From: Patescibacteria group bacterium
Lineage (GTDB): Bacteria; Patescibacteriota; Microgenomatia; UM-FILTER-40-11
NCBI GenBank assembly: GCA_023473205.1
Contig: JAMCYY010000112.1
Location: 1 to 20,430, forward strand
Length of the DNA: 20,430 nt
Direction of reading: 5' to 3'
Position 1 is the first letter of the stretch. Each line of letters begins with the position of its first letter. Positions 13,182 to 20,268 of the stretch are shown here, piece by piece. The translations under genes and the position numbers were made by a program. A model generated the notes under the pieces. The model did not search any database, was not told the DNA's origin, and saw nothing but the letters and a program-made list of their open reading frames with translations.

Positions 13182-13442
13182 TCATTTTTTCTTCTCGCTT
13201 CCAAATTTCCTTTGCAAAAAAATTAATGTTTTTCCTTTATCTAAATCCCAGCGGTTTAAATAAAAAATATAGGCAATTTCCAAGATACCCAAGGTATTCA
13301 GTATCAGTATAATGACAAACCACCAGAACTGTCTTTTAGTGGCTGCTTTCCACAGAGCCAAGCCTTTCCAAAAAATTGCCCAAAAGAAAAATGGCAATGA
13401 AAATTCCGGACGCGAAAAAATTTCCCCAAAAAACTGATTCAT
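13182..13442 (-). CDS. DUF5652-family small membrane protein
   Basis: An 86-aa protein with two membrane helices (about 15-32 and 39-62) and a basic C-terminus. The segment LWKAATKRQFWWFVIILILNTLGILEIAYIFYLNRW is the characteristic DUF5652 pattern, a family best known from candidate-phylum bacteria and without assigned function. The ATG at 13440-13442 is preceded by a weak purine-rich AGAGG. It lies 41 bases upstream of the DUF1846 gene on the same strand, so read-through is possible, but no functional link can be shown. An overlapping longer reading in another frame (to 13524) is low-complexity Lys-rich and rejected. Confidence 0.82.
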   Translation of the reverse strand: MNQFFGEIFSRPEFSLPFFFWAIFWKGLALWKAATKRQFWWFVIILILNTLGILEIAYIFYLNRWDLDKGKTLIFLQRKFGSEKKK

Positions 13443-13499
13443 TCTTTTTCCTCTTTTTTATCCTAAGACTTTTTTTCTGATAAAACAAGAGGTACTTCC

Positions 13500-13715
13500 C
13501 TAACCATTTCTGTGTCTTCCCCAACTTGGGCCAACGATAGCGATATAGACTGCTGAAATCCCTACCAAAATATAAATAATCCTGGTTACCGCTGATAAAA
13601 CCCCGAAAATCGCCGCAATAAAATTGAAATCAAAAAGGCCAATTGATCCCCAATTTAAACCGCCAATAATTAACAAAATTAAGGCAATCCAATCAACGAC
13701 ATTAAGCCTGTTCAT
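13500..13715 (-). CDS. DUF378 family small membrane protein
   Basis: A 71-aa protein, MNRLNVVDWIALILLIIGGLNWGSIGLFDFNFIAAIFG..., with two membrane helices (about 8-28 and 42-62). The LLIIGGLNWGSIGLF and VLSAVTRIIYILVGISAVY blocks are diagnostic for DUF378 (PF04070), whose role is unknown. The start ATG at 13713-13715 is chosen because GGAGGTGA (minus strand of 13721-13728) lies just upstream; a GTG three codons earlier overlaps that site. The gene sits between DUF5652 and the thioredoxin/NHL gene, all on the minus strand. No clear promoter was found, although the leader region to 13814 is AT-rich. Confidence 0.9.
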   Translation of the reverse strand: MNRLNVVDWIALILLIIGGLNWGSIGLFDFNFIAAIFGVLSAVTRIIYILVGISAVYIAIVGPSWGRHRNG

Positions 13716-13814
13716 CTTCTTCACCTCCTCACTAAAGATATAAATTGTAACTCAGTTTAGGTTGCCCTGAATTTATTGCTTGGGCATGGGACTGAAATAT
13801 AAAGTTTGTATGAA

Positions 13815-15251
13815 TTAAGTAAGGCTCACCAGTTCTATCTCTCCGATTTCTTGGCTTTTTAAATTAAAAAATCTGATCAAATGGTTGCTGCTATCAGCAA
13901 TATATAAAAAATCTCCGGCTTTTAGAACATCTGAAGGCTCATAAAGAGGCAAAGATTGACAACTCAAATCTCCAACAAAACAGATATTTTTTTCTTTTTT
14001 ACCGATGGTTGTGTTTAATGTTTTTTCCTTTAAGTTTGCCACACGGAGGGCATCATTATAAGTATCAGCTAAATAGGCTTTATTATCCTCGACAAAAATT
14101 CCCAAGGGGTGTTGTAAAAGTGCTTCGGAAAAATGTCCGTCTTTATCACCGAAAACAAAAAGCCCTTGGCCAATCAAAGTTTCCACTTCTAAAGAAGAAA
14201 GGTTAATTTGACGTAAGGCCGAAGCCTCACTGTCTACAAAATAAAGAACATTATTAAAAACGCTAAGACCGCTTGGCTGGGCCAACTGAGCACTCACTAA
14301 GTCTCCGTCAACTAAATTTTCCCAACCACTACCAGCAAAGACTTTTGTCTCTCCGCTGTTAATTTCGTAGCTCCAAATTTGATGAGAACCAGCCATCGCC
14401 ACATATAAAGATCCCTGGTCATAATCCAGATCCCAAGGGGAACGCAACCCTTGCGCAATTGTCTTTACTTCTTTATCGGTCAGGCTTATCCGGCGTAAAG
14501 AATTATTATTAGTATCACAAACATAAAGATTGTTATCTAAAAAACAAAGACCTTGGGGATTGTTAAATTTTGCTAAAGAAAATTTTCCGTCTTTACTGCC
14601 TGTTCCCTTGCCTCCCACAACCTCTTCTAAATGCAATTTTGTTGGTGAATGAAAATGAGAAATTAAAATCCGATTATGGCCGGAGTCAGCAATAAAAAAT
14701 TGATTTGTTTGTTGGGCAATGGCAATTTTTCCGGGGAAAGACAATGTCTCTTCGCGGGGAGAAACTTTTTTGGTTAAATTTAAGGGGCCGGGAGCTAAAA
14801 CTCCTTGACTCTTCCCTTCTTCCAAAAGCTGTTTAATCACGGTATCTAAAATAAAACGCTTGCCTTCCCCGCTAGTTGTCCCCCGAATTACTCCTTTTGC
14901 ATCAATAAGGACAAAACTGGGCCAAGAAGTAACAGCATACGCCTCCCAAATTTGATGGCTATTATCAACCACCACCGGGTGTTTAATCTCATAGCGTTCA
15001 ATTGCCGCTTCAATATTAGCAACATTTCTTTCGTGAGTAAATTTGCCGGCATGCACGCCAATGACCAAAAATGACTTCTCACGATATTTGTTTTCCAAGT
15101 ATTTAAGATCATCTAAAACCCGCAGGCAATTAATACAACAATAAGTCCAGAAATCGAGTAACACTACTTGGCCTTTCAAATCCTCTCCTGTAAGCGGCCT
15201 TTGGGTATTAAGCCAAATGCTTTCTGGGGGAAAAATAGGAGCTGAAATCAT
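13815..15251 (-). CDS. NHLRC2-like thioredoxin-fold / NHL beta-propeller protein
   Basis: A 478-aa protein. The N-terminal thioredoxin-like domain (about 1-145) has LLDFWTYCCINCLRVLDDL with Cys38, Cys39 and Cys42 in the CCINC motif typical of NHLRC2 and its bacterial relatives, and cis-Pro111 in SWPSFVLID. A six-bladed NHL propeller follows (about 165-478), seen as repeats of the type FPGKIAIAQQTNQFFIADSG, NNPQGLCFLDNNLYVCDTNNN, QPSGLSVFNNVLYFVDSEA and HPLGIFVEDNKAYLADTYND. Human NHLRC2 has an extra C-terminal beta domain that is absent here. No signal peptide is seen, so it probably acts in the cytoplasm as a thiol-redox or scaffold protein; no substrate is known. It begins 28 bases after the Rad52-type gene ends, so the two may form one transcript. 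Confidence 0.93.
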   Translation of the reverse strand: MISAPIFPPESIWLNTQRPLTGEDLKGQVVLLDFWTYCCINCLRVLDDLKYLENKYREKSFLVIGVHAGKFTHERNVANIEAAIERYEIKHPVVVDNSHQIWEAYAVTSWPSFVLIDAKGVIRGTTSGEGKRFILDTVIKQLLEEGKSQGVLAPGPLNLTKKVSPREETLSFPGKIAIAQQTNQFFIADSGHNRILISHFHSPTKLHLEEVVGGKGTGSKDGKFSLAKFNNPQGLCFLDNNLYVCDTNNNSLRRISLTDKEVKTIAQGLRSPWDLDYDQGSLYVAMAGSHQIWSYEINSGETKVFAGSGWENLVDGDLVSAQLAQPSGLSVFNNVLYFVDSEASALRQINLSSLEVETLIGQGLFVFGDKDGHFSEALLQHPLGIFVEDNKAYLADTYNDALRVANLKEKTLNTTIGKKEKNICFVGDLSCQSLPLYEPSDVLKAGDFLYIADSSNHLIRFFNLKSQEIGEIELVSLT

Positions 15252-15279
15252 ATAAACTATTCTAATTAGGTTATTTTTT

Positions 15280-15726
15280 TTAAATATTCCAATTATCTAA
15301 ATCTGGCCAATAAACATCGCTGGCAATTTGAAGTAAGGAAGCGCATTTTTTTAGGGAGTCAGACGCGGCGGCTTTAAGGTCGTCGGCAATACTAATTGAC
15401 TCACCGCTACTTCGGTTAAATTTAATTTCCGCCCCACCATATTGGGCTTTAACAATTGTATGACCTTTAAGCCGGACAGCCAGCTCTCCCCTAACCCAAA
15501 CTTGCTTATTGCCGATCTGCTCTTCCACAATACGAAAATCCCAATCCCAACCAAAAACCTGATTTAATAAATTAACCACATAACCAATTTCTACATAGTT
15601 CAATTCCATGCCTCCCGGACCAGGTCTTTTCTTAATAAACTCCGGGGGCGTCTTTTGATTAATAAAGGTAAGCTGGGCTTTATTAAGAAATTGAGGCAAT
15701 TTTTCATTGGTCAGTGTCTTCTCCAT
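15280..15726 (-). CDS. Rad52/22-family single-strand annealing protein
   Basis: A 148-aa protein. TPPEFIKKRPGPGGMELNYVEIGYVVNLLNQVFGWDWDFRI (about 26-66), then a beta region (KQVWVRGELAVRLKGHTIVKAQYGGAEI) and finally DDLKAAASDSLKKCASLLQIASDVY are the core of Rad52/Rad22-type annealing proteins (PF04098). The family forms rings that anneal complementary DNA in repair or phage recombination. Here only the annealing core is present, as in phage-type proteins; no Rad51-binding tail exists. No exonuclease, SSB or phage gene is adjacent, so a chromosomal repair role or a remnant of transfer are both possible. The TRP/ASP-rich end (YWPDLDNWNI) is unremarkable. It lies upstream of the thioredoxin/NHL gene in the same direction. 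Confidence 0.82.
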   Translation of the reverse strand: MEKTLTNEKLPQFLNKAQLTFINQKTPPEFIKKRPGPGGMELNYVEIGYVVNLLNQVFGWDWDFRIVEEQIGNKQVWVRGELAVRLKGHTIVKAQYGGAEIKFNRSSGESISIADDLKAAASDSLKKCASLLQIASDVYWPDLDNWNI

Positions 15727-15816
15727 ATCTTAAAGATGCTCTCAGAAAAACAAAATTCATTATGAAAAATTGCACGAAGTGGTAAGAAGAAAAGAACACG
15801 CAGTTTTTAAACCTCA

Positions 15817-17481
15817 CTAGTTGGTTGGAGGACACTGGCAATTTGTTTCTTCAGGACAGGCGCTATTGCGGCAAAGCTCTCCGCCAATCGCTCCACCTTC
15901 CTGGAGACATTGAAGTCCATCAACACAAAGGTAACCATTAGATCCGCAACTTTCATTGCATTGGGAAATTTTAGGGGTTGGCAGGGGCGTATCTGTCGGT
16001 AATGGAGCACTGGTGGGAGGAATTGGAGTACTACTTGGCTGGGGCGCGGTGGTATTGGTCGGAACAGGCATAGGGGTATTACTTGGCGTGGAAGATGGAG
16101 AGCAGGAAATCGAAAGTGTTGGTGAAAAGAGCGAAAAAGTTTGGCAGGAAGAACAAGTTGAATAAGCCCAAGCAGCATAATAAGTTGTATTCTCAGAAAA
16201 AACATAATCACTGGTATAAGTTTGAGAATGACTAGGATTACTCGTTGAGGCAATAACATTATTGACCATTTGGCTTCCTTGATTAGAAGTCCCTACGGTT
16301 AACCAATATTGTTGGGCATTAGTAACCAAAGAAGAATTGTTGAAATTAAAACGTACTTGCCAAAGACCATTATTATTTTTTCCCAAACAGCTGTAGTCAA
16401 GATTATTAGGCTTTGGTGCCGCCGACTGATTTTGGGCGTTAATAGTTAAAACTTCACCAACAGCCGGAGCACTAACCGTAACTACCTGGCTTTGGGAAAC
16501 AACAATGCCATTGGTTAAAAGATAAGCCTGCAGATCATAACTTGCCCCATGTTTCGCCTGATCCCAACTCCAAACTACGCCATCTGCAACTTGCAATCCA
16601 TTAGCAAAATTAGTAAATTGGCCACTGCCACTTGGACGTTGGCCAACTGAAATTGAGCTGTTAGCCGGAACTAAGCCATTGAAATTAATTTTTCCGGAAA
16701 TTGAGCCAACAACCGGTGCTGGCGGCTTAGCTAAAGAATTAAGGCGAATAACTTCATTGAAAGCCGGAGCCGTAACTGTCTGAATAATTGACTGGCCTAA
16801 AAGATTACCATTCTTATCAACTAAAGAAGCTTGCAAATCATAAGTGCTTCCTTTTTGCGCTTCATTCCAACTCCAGATTCCACCATCAATTGCCTGGATA
16901 CTGTCAACCAAATTAAATTGCGCCTCCCCTGTCTTGCGGACCAAAAGGCTGACTTTTGCCTTAGCCGGAAGATAACCATTAATATCTAAACTTCCGGAAA
17001 TAACAGCTAAAGTATTTTCTTTACTTACGGCGCTATTGATTGTTAGAGTTTCGTTAGTTGCCGGAGCAACAAAAATCCAAGGGTCAGACTGGGAAACAGT
17101 TTGCTCCCCGGCCTTAAGATAAGCCTGAAATTGGTAAGCAATACCTGGTTCAGCTTCACTCCAGGACCAAGAAGCTCCATCAACTGCCGGTAAACCGCTG
17201 GCAACAATCTGATATTGGTTTTCTCCTACCTGCCGTTTGGCCACCTCAATTGTCGCCCCTGAAGGGACAACTCCGTTCAGGTTAATTATTCCGGAAACAG
17301 CCGCTAAACCAGTTTTGGTAACCAAAGAAAGAGGTTCTACTTTGGTTTTTTTTATTAATAAGAGGATCCCATCAATTGCTCCTAAAAGGGCCAAAAGAAC
17401 AATCATTATTTTTATGACAACACTAAAGACCTTTACCTTATCAGAAGAGATTGAAGGATTAATAGATTTTTCTTCTACCAT
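15817..17481 (-). CDS. Surface protein: membrane anchor, three repeats, PTS linker, Cys-rich tail
   Basis: A 554-aa protein from the ATG at 17479-17481. After a short cytoplasmic tail comes one membrane helix (about 19-43), which orients the rest outside. Three homologous repeats of about 89 residues follow (61-149, 160-248, 261-349), each with SGxIxxNGxVPxxA near the start, a central WSW (WSWSEAEPG, WSWNEAQKG, WSWDQAKHG) and VxAPAxxExLxIN at the end, probably Ig-like beta domains. Next come an Asn/Ser-rich domain (to about 455), a Pro/Thr/Ser linker (460-505) and a tail with eight cysteines (508-550) ending CRNSACPEETNCQCP. Similar Cys-rich tails occur on candidate-phylum surface proteins. 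A role in adhesion or host contact is inferred from architecture only. The gene has a strong promoter and no ribosome-binding site. Confidence 0.85.
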   Translation of the reverse strand: MVEEKSINPSISSDKVKVFSVVIKIMIVLLALLGAIDGILLLIKKTKVEPLSLVTKTGLAAVSGIINLNGVVPSGATIEVAKRQVGENQYQIVASGLPAVDGASWSWSEAEPGIAYQFQAYLKAGEQTVSQSDPWIFVAPATNETLTINSAVSKENTLAVISGSLDINGYLPAKAKVSLLVRKTGEAQFNLVDSIQAIDGGIWSWNEAQKGSTYDLQASLVDKNGNLLGQSIIQTVTAPAFNEVIRLNSLAKPPAPVVGSISGKINFNGLVPANSSISVGQRPSGSGQFTNFANGLQVADGVVWSWDQAKHGASYDLQAYLLTNGIVVSQSQVVTVSAPAVGEVLTINAQNQSAAPKPNNLDYSCLGKNNNGLWQVRFNFNNSSLVTNAQQYWLTVGTSNQGSQMVNNVIASTSNPSHSQTYTSDYVFSENTTYYAAWAYSTCSSCQTFSLFSPTLSISCSPSSTPSNTPMPVPTNTTAPQPSSTPIPPTSAPLPTDTPLPTPKISQCNESCGSNGYLCVDGLQCLQEGGAIGGELCRNSACPEETNCQCPPTN

Positions 17482-17490
17482 AATAATTAA

Positions 17491-17519
17491 ACTATGACAG
17501 GAACTAATTGCCATGTCAA
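17491..17519 (-). promoter_or_regulatory. Promoter of the surface-protein gene
   Basis: On the minus strand a perfect TTGACA (17519-17514), a 17-base spacer and CATAGT (17496-17491) with TG one base before it (extended -10). The ATG follows 9 bases later with no ribosome-binding site, giving a near-leaderless mRNA. Confidence 0.7.
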
Positions 17520-17522
17520 TAA

Positions 17523-17564
17523 CGTTCTCACCTCTGTACTTTACGTTCTGTCCTCTGTACTATT
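17523..17564. repeat. 21-base tandem repeat in a divergent promoter region
   Basis: Two units, 17523-17543 and 17544-17564, agree at 17 of 21 positions, sharing CGTTCT and CCTCTGTACT. The 21-base period is two helical turns. The array fills the gap between the -35 of the surface-protein gene and the start of the divergent membrane-protein gene, and overlaps the likely -10 (TACTAT, 17558-17563) of the latter. A candidate operator for both genes. Confidence 0.6.
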
Positions 17565-17570
17565 TACTTA

Positions 17571-18617
17571 ATGGTTACTAAAAATTATTTTCCCCGCGCG
17601 CTTGATTTCGAAAATCTTTTTGAATTTTTTTTTGTTTCAGCGGTTCTGGCTATTTTAGGTATCAGGGTCTTTTTAGGCCTAACCGGATACCCCCAAATTG
17701 GCAACAGTAATCTCCACATTGCCCACCTGCTTTGGGGCGGCACTTTAATGTTAATTTCCATAATTTTAACGCTCGCTTTTTATGGGCAAAGAACAAGGAA
17801 ACTGGCAGCGGTCTTGGGTGGAATTGGTTTTGGCACTTTTATTGACGAGCTGGGCAAATTTATCACCCGTGACAGTAATTATTTTTGGCAACCAACCATT
17901 TCTTTAATTTATGTCATTTTTATCCTCCTTTACCTTGCCTTTTTAGCTTTCCGCCGATATTGGCATTTTTCTCCTAAAGAATATTTAGTCAATAGCATTG
18001 AACTTTTAAAAGAAGCCGCGATTAACGACTTAGATATTGAAGAAAGGAAAGAAGCGGTTTTTTGTTTAAAACATGCCAATCAAGAAGACTTGCTTACCCA
18101 AACTTTAAGTCACCTTTATGAAAAATTAGAAACCCTTCCTCTGCCCAAACCTGACCTTTTGGCTAAAGCAAAAAATACTTTAAATTCTCTTTATTCCCAG
18201 CTTATTGCTAAAGAATGGTTTATAAAAATTATCAGTATTTTTTTTGTTTTTAAATCAGTCTTTAGTCTGATTTTAATTCTTGTTTCTTTCTCCACGATTT
18301 TTGGTCTGTTTTTTTTAGGAAAAATTCCTTTCGAAGAACTAGCCAATAACAAGGTCGCCCTCCTTAATTTATTGGGCAGTACGTTAAGCGGTTTTTTCAG
18401 CCTTCTAGGGGTTCTTCATCTCCGGCGCTCCCGTCTTTTTGCTTATCAAGAATTCAAAACCTCTGTTCTCATCTCTATTTTCCTAGTCCAAGTTTTTTCT
18501 TTTTATGAAAACCAACTGGGAGCCTTTAGCGGACTGGTTTTTGATATTATCCTGTTAACTGCCCTCAATTACCTTCTGGCTCAAGAAAAAATGATCATTC
18601 ATCAAAAGGAGAAATAA
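17571..18617 (+). CDS. Polytopic membrane protein of unknown function
   Basis: A 348-aa protein with about seven to eight hydrophobic helices in two groups (roughly 18-130 and 215-340) joined by a charged, helical cytoplasmic-looking segment (about 131-215: SIELLKEAAINDLDIEERKEAVFCLKHA...). Conserved-looking blocks are GNSNLHIAHLLWGGTLMLI and LGGIGFGTFIDELGKFITRDSNYFWQP. I recall similar membrane proteins in Actinobacteria and other phyla but know no function. The polar Asn/His/Asp/Glu residues inside the first group suggest ion or proton handling, which is speculation. TG-TACTAT ends 7 bases before the ATG and could act as an extended -10; no ribosome-binding site is present. The gene end overlaps the convergent lactate permease gene by 16 bases. 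Confidence 0.75.
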   Translation: MVTKNYFPRALDFENLFEFFFVSAVLAILGIRVFLGLTGYPQIGNSNLHIAHLLWGGTLMLISIILTLAFYGQRTRKLAAVLGGIGFGTFIDELGKFITRDSNYFWQPTISLIYVIFILLYLAFLAFRRYWHFSPKEYLVNSIELLKEAAINDLDIEERKEAVFCLKHANQEDLLTQTLSHLYEKLETLPLPKPDLLAKAKNTLNSLYSQLIAKEWFIKIISIFFVFKSVFSLILILVSFSTIFGLFFLGKIPFEELANNKVALLNLLGSTLSGFFSLLGVLHLRRSRLFAYQEFKTSVLISIFLVQVFSFYENQLGAFSGLVFDIILLTALNYLLAQEKMIIHQKEK

Positions 18618-20107
18618 CCGGCGAACAGTATTCCTAAAACTCCGACTAACACCAGATAAATAAGGCAAGGAAAAATTACTCCTTTAATAATTTGTCTTTC
18701 TTGGTTTTTCAAACTTACTACCGCCTGAGCGGCTAACATGTCCGCTAAGGCAATCATGTTCCCGGCTGCCCCGCCAACCAAGGCTAAAGCCAAAATCAAG
18801 CTGACGGAAAGGTCAAGGGACCGAGCGGCTAATAAAAGAATATTACCAAACATTATGTTTGCCAACGTGGCACTGCCGGTTAAAAAACTACCAAAGGCAC
18901 CAATAAAAGGAGAAAAGAAAGGTAAAATCGGGGTCTTAAAAGATTGCGCCAAAGCCGTTAAAACTGAAGGTAAACCAGAGTAATTGTGCTCTGAGTTAAT
19001 CATTAGCTGAACCAAAACTGCCATTAATAAAATCACGGCAAAAGGTTCTCGCGTCCGCTTTAAAGCTAAAGAAAAAGTCTTTTTCACCAGCCCTGTCTTT
19101 TTAAAACCTGTAATTAAACCAGCGAGTAAAAAAGCTGTCCCTGGATTAAATAAATTAATACTCTGCGTTGTTCCGAGTGAAAAAGTAAAGCTACTTGATC
19201 CTAAAATAAATTTTTCCAAAATAAGCAAAATAACTAACAAGGCATATGGAAAAATAACTCTAAATAAGGGCAGGGTGATTTTTAATTCTTTAATTTTTGA
19301 CAAACTTCTCTCTTGCGAAGGAAGAAAAAGCTTTAACTTGCAGGTTAAAATAACTAACAAAAGGCCAATCACTGATCCTAAAATTGAAGGAAATTCCTGA
19401 CCTAATTTCAAAGTCAAAACCGCCGGCACAACAAAAGCGATTCCTGACCAAAGAGCAAAAAGCAAACCTTCCTTAAAAATTTGTTTTCCTTCTTTTTGTT
19501 CACTAGCTAAAGTCCAAAGCATAAAAACCGGCACTAAAAAACCTAAACAATTAAAAAATACTGCCTTCGAAGCGATTCCTTCTAAAGGTAAGCCGGCAAA
19601 ACCGACTCGAATTGGCGTTCCGGCTGCACCAAAAACCACGGAAGTACTATTGCCTAAAAGAGAAATTATGACCGCGGTTAGTGGAGAAAGACCTAAACTA
19701 ACTAAAAGCGGGGCAACTAAAGCCGAAGGCGTGCCAAAACCTGCTGTCCCTTCAATAAAATTTTCTAAAAACCATGCCAGCAAGATTACCTGAACACGGA
19801 AATCTTTAGAAAAAGAAGCCAAATAAAAACAAAGGTTTTCCACAATCCCCTGCTTTTGTAAAATTTCCAAAAAGAAAATTGCCCCAAAAATAATGATAAA
19901 AATATCAAAGGCAACCAGAAAGCCTTTCACCACTGAAGCAAAAAAATAAGGCAAAGAAATCCTCCAGAAAACCACGACTAAAAACCAGGTCAAAAACATT
20001 GCCCAAAAAGAAGTAGACAAAAGCGAAGTTTTTCTAACTAAAAGCAGATAAAGAAGGTTTGCTTTTTGCTCTTTGGTCAAAAAGAAAAGAAAATTCGAAC
20101 TACTCAT
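18602..20107 (-). CDS. lctP: LctP-family lactate permease
   Basis: A 501-aa protein with about 12-13 membrane helices. The family signatures are FIEGTAGFGTPSA (118-129), GNSTSVVFGAAGTPI (152-165), FGSFLTGSATLANIMFG (405-421) and VGGAAGNMIALADMLAAQAVV (444-464). LctP/GlcA proteins move L-lactate (also D-lactate or glycolate) with protons across the inner membrane; members are usually around 530-560 aa, so this one is slightly compact. In the usual GNMIxPxN segment it reads GNMIALAD, which may alter substrate preference. In a fermenting cell the transporter could export lactate or take it up from partners. The ATG follows an extended -10 box by only 5 bases. The 3' end overlaps the convergent membrane-protein gene. 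Confidence 0.92.
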   Translation of the reverse strand: MSSSNFLFFLTKEQKANLLYLLLVRKTSLLSTSFWAMFLTWFLVVVFWRISLPYFFASVVKGFLVAFDIFIIIFGAIFFLEILQKQGIVENLCFYLASFSKDFRVQVILLAWFLENFIEGTAGFGTPSALVAPLLVSLGLSPLTAVIISLLGNSTSVVFGAAGTPIRVGFAGLPLEGIASKAVFFNCLGFLVPVFMLWTLASEQKEGKQIFKEGLLFALWSGIAFVVPAVLTLKLGQEFPSILGSVIGLLLVILTCKLKLFLPSQERSLSKIKELKITLPLFRVIFPYALLVILLILEKFILGSSSFTFSLGTTQSINLFNPGTAFLLAGLITGFKKTGLVKKTFSLALKRTREPFAVILLMAVLVQLMINSEHNYSGLPSVLTALAQSFKTPILPFFSPFIGAFGSFLTGSATLANIMFGNILLLAARSLDLSVSLILALALVGGAAGNMIALADMLAAQAVVSLKNQERQIIKGVIFPCLIYLVLVGVLGILFAGYFSF

Positions 20108-20112
20108 AATTT

Positions 20113-20118
20113 AGTATA
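20113..20118 (-). promoter_or_regulatory. Extended -10 box of the lactate permease gene
   Basis: TGC-TATACT on the minus strand (TATACT at 20118-20113), then five bases and the ATG. Transcription would start at or within a base or two of the ATG. No good -35 is present, but extended -10 promoters do not need one. Confidence 0.55.
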
Positions 20119-20200
20119 GCAAAATCTTATGATCTAACTAGCTGCTACACCTTTACCCTAACCTTTTTAGCTGTAGACCTGGAAGTTGAAGAAGTTTACC

Positions 20201-20241
20201 CTGAGCGAGGCCATGTACGATACGGTACGTGGCGAAGTCGA
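20201..20241. repeat. Dispersed repeat split by a hairpin
   Basis: CTGAGCG (20201-20207) and AAGTCGAA (20235-20242) match the ends of the repeat at 402-421, but 27 bases lie between them. These contain GCCATGTAC (20210-20218) and GTACGTGGC (20225-20233), which pair with one G-T wobble around a GATACG loop. It lies between the lactate permease promoter and the cupin-like gene. Confidence 0.6.
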
Positions 20242-20268
20242 AAGGTTCAGACCTCCTGAAAGAATGCC

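Noticed and set aside
13336..13524. 62-residue reading frame on the minus strand overlapping DUF5652
   Set aside because: Lys-rich, low-complexity and out of frame with two recognisable genes.
15280..15726. Prophage region around the Rad52-type gene
   Set aside because: No integrase, terminase, structural or lysis gene is present and the neighbours are ordinary chromosomal families.
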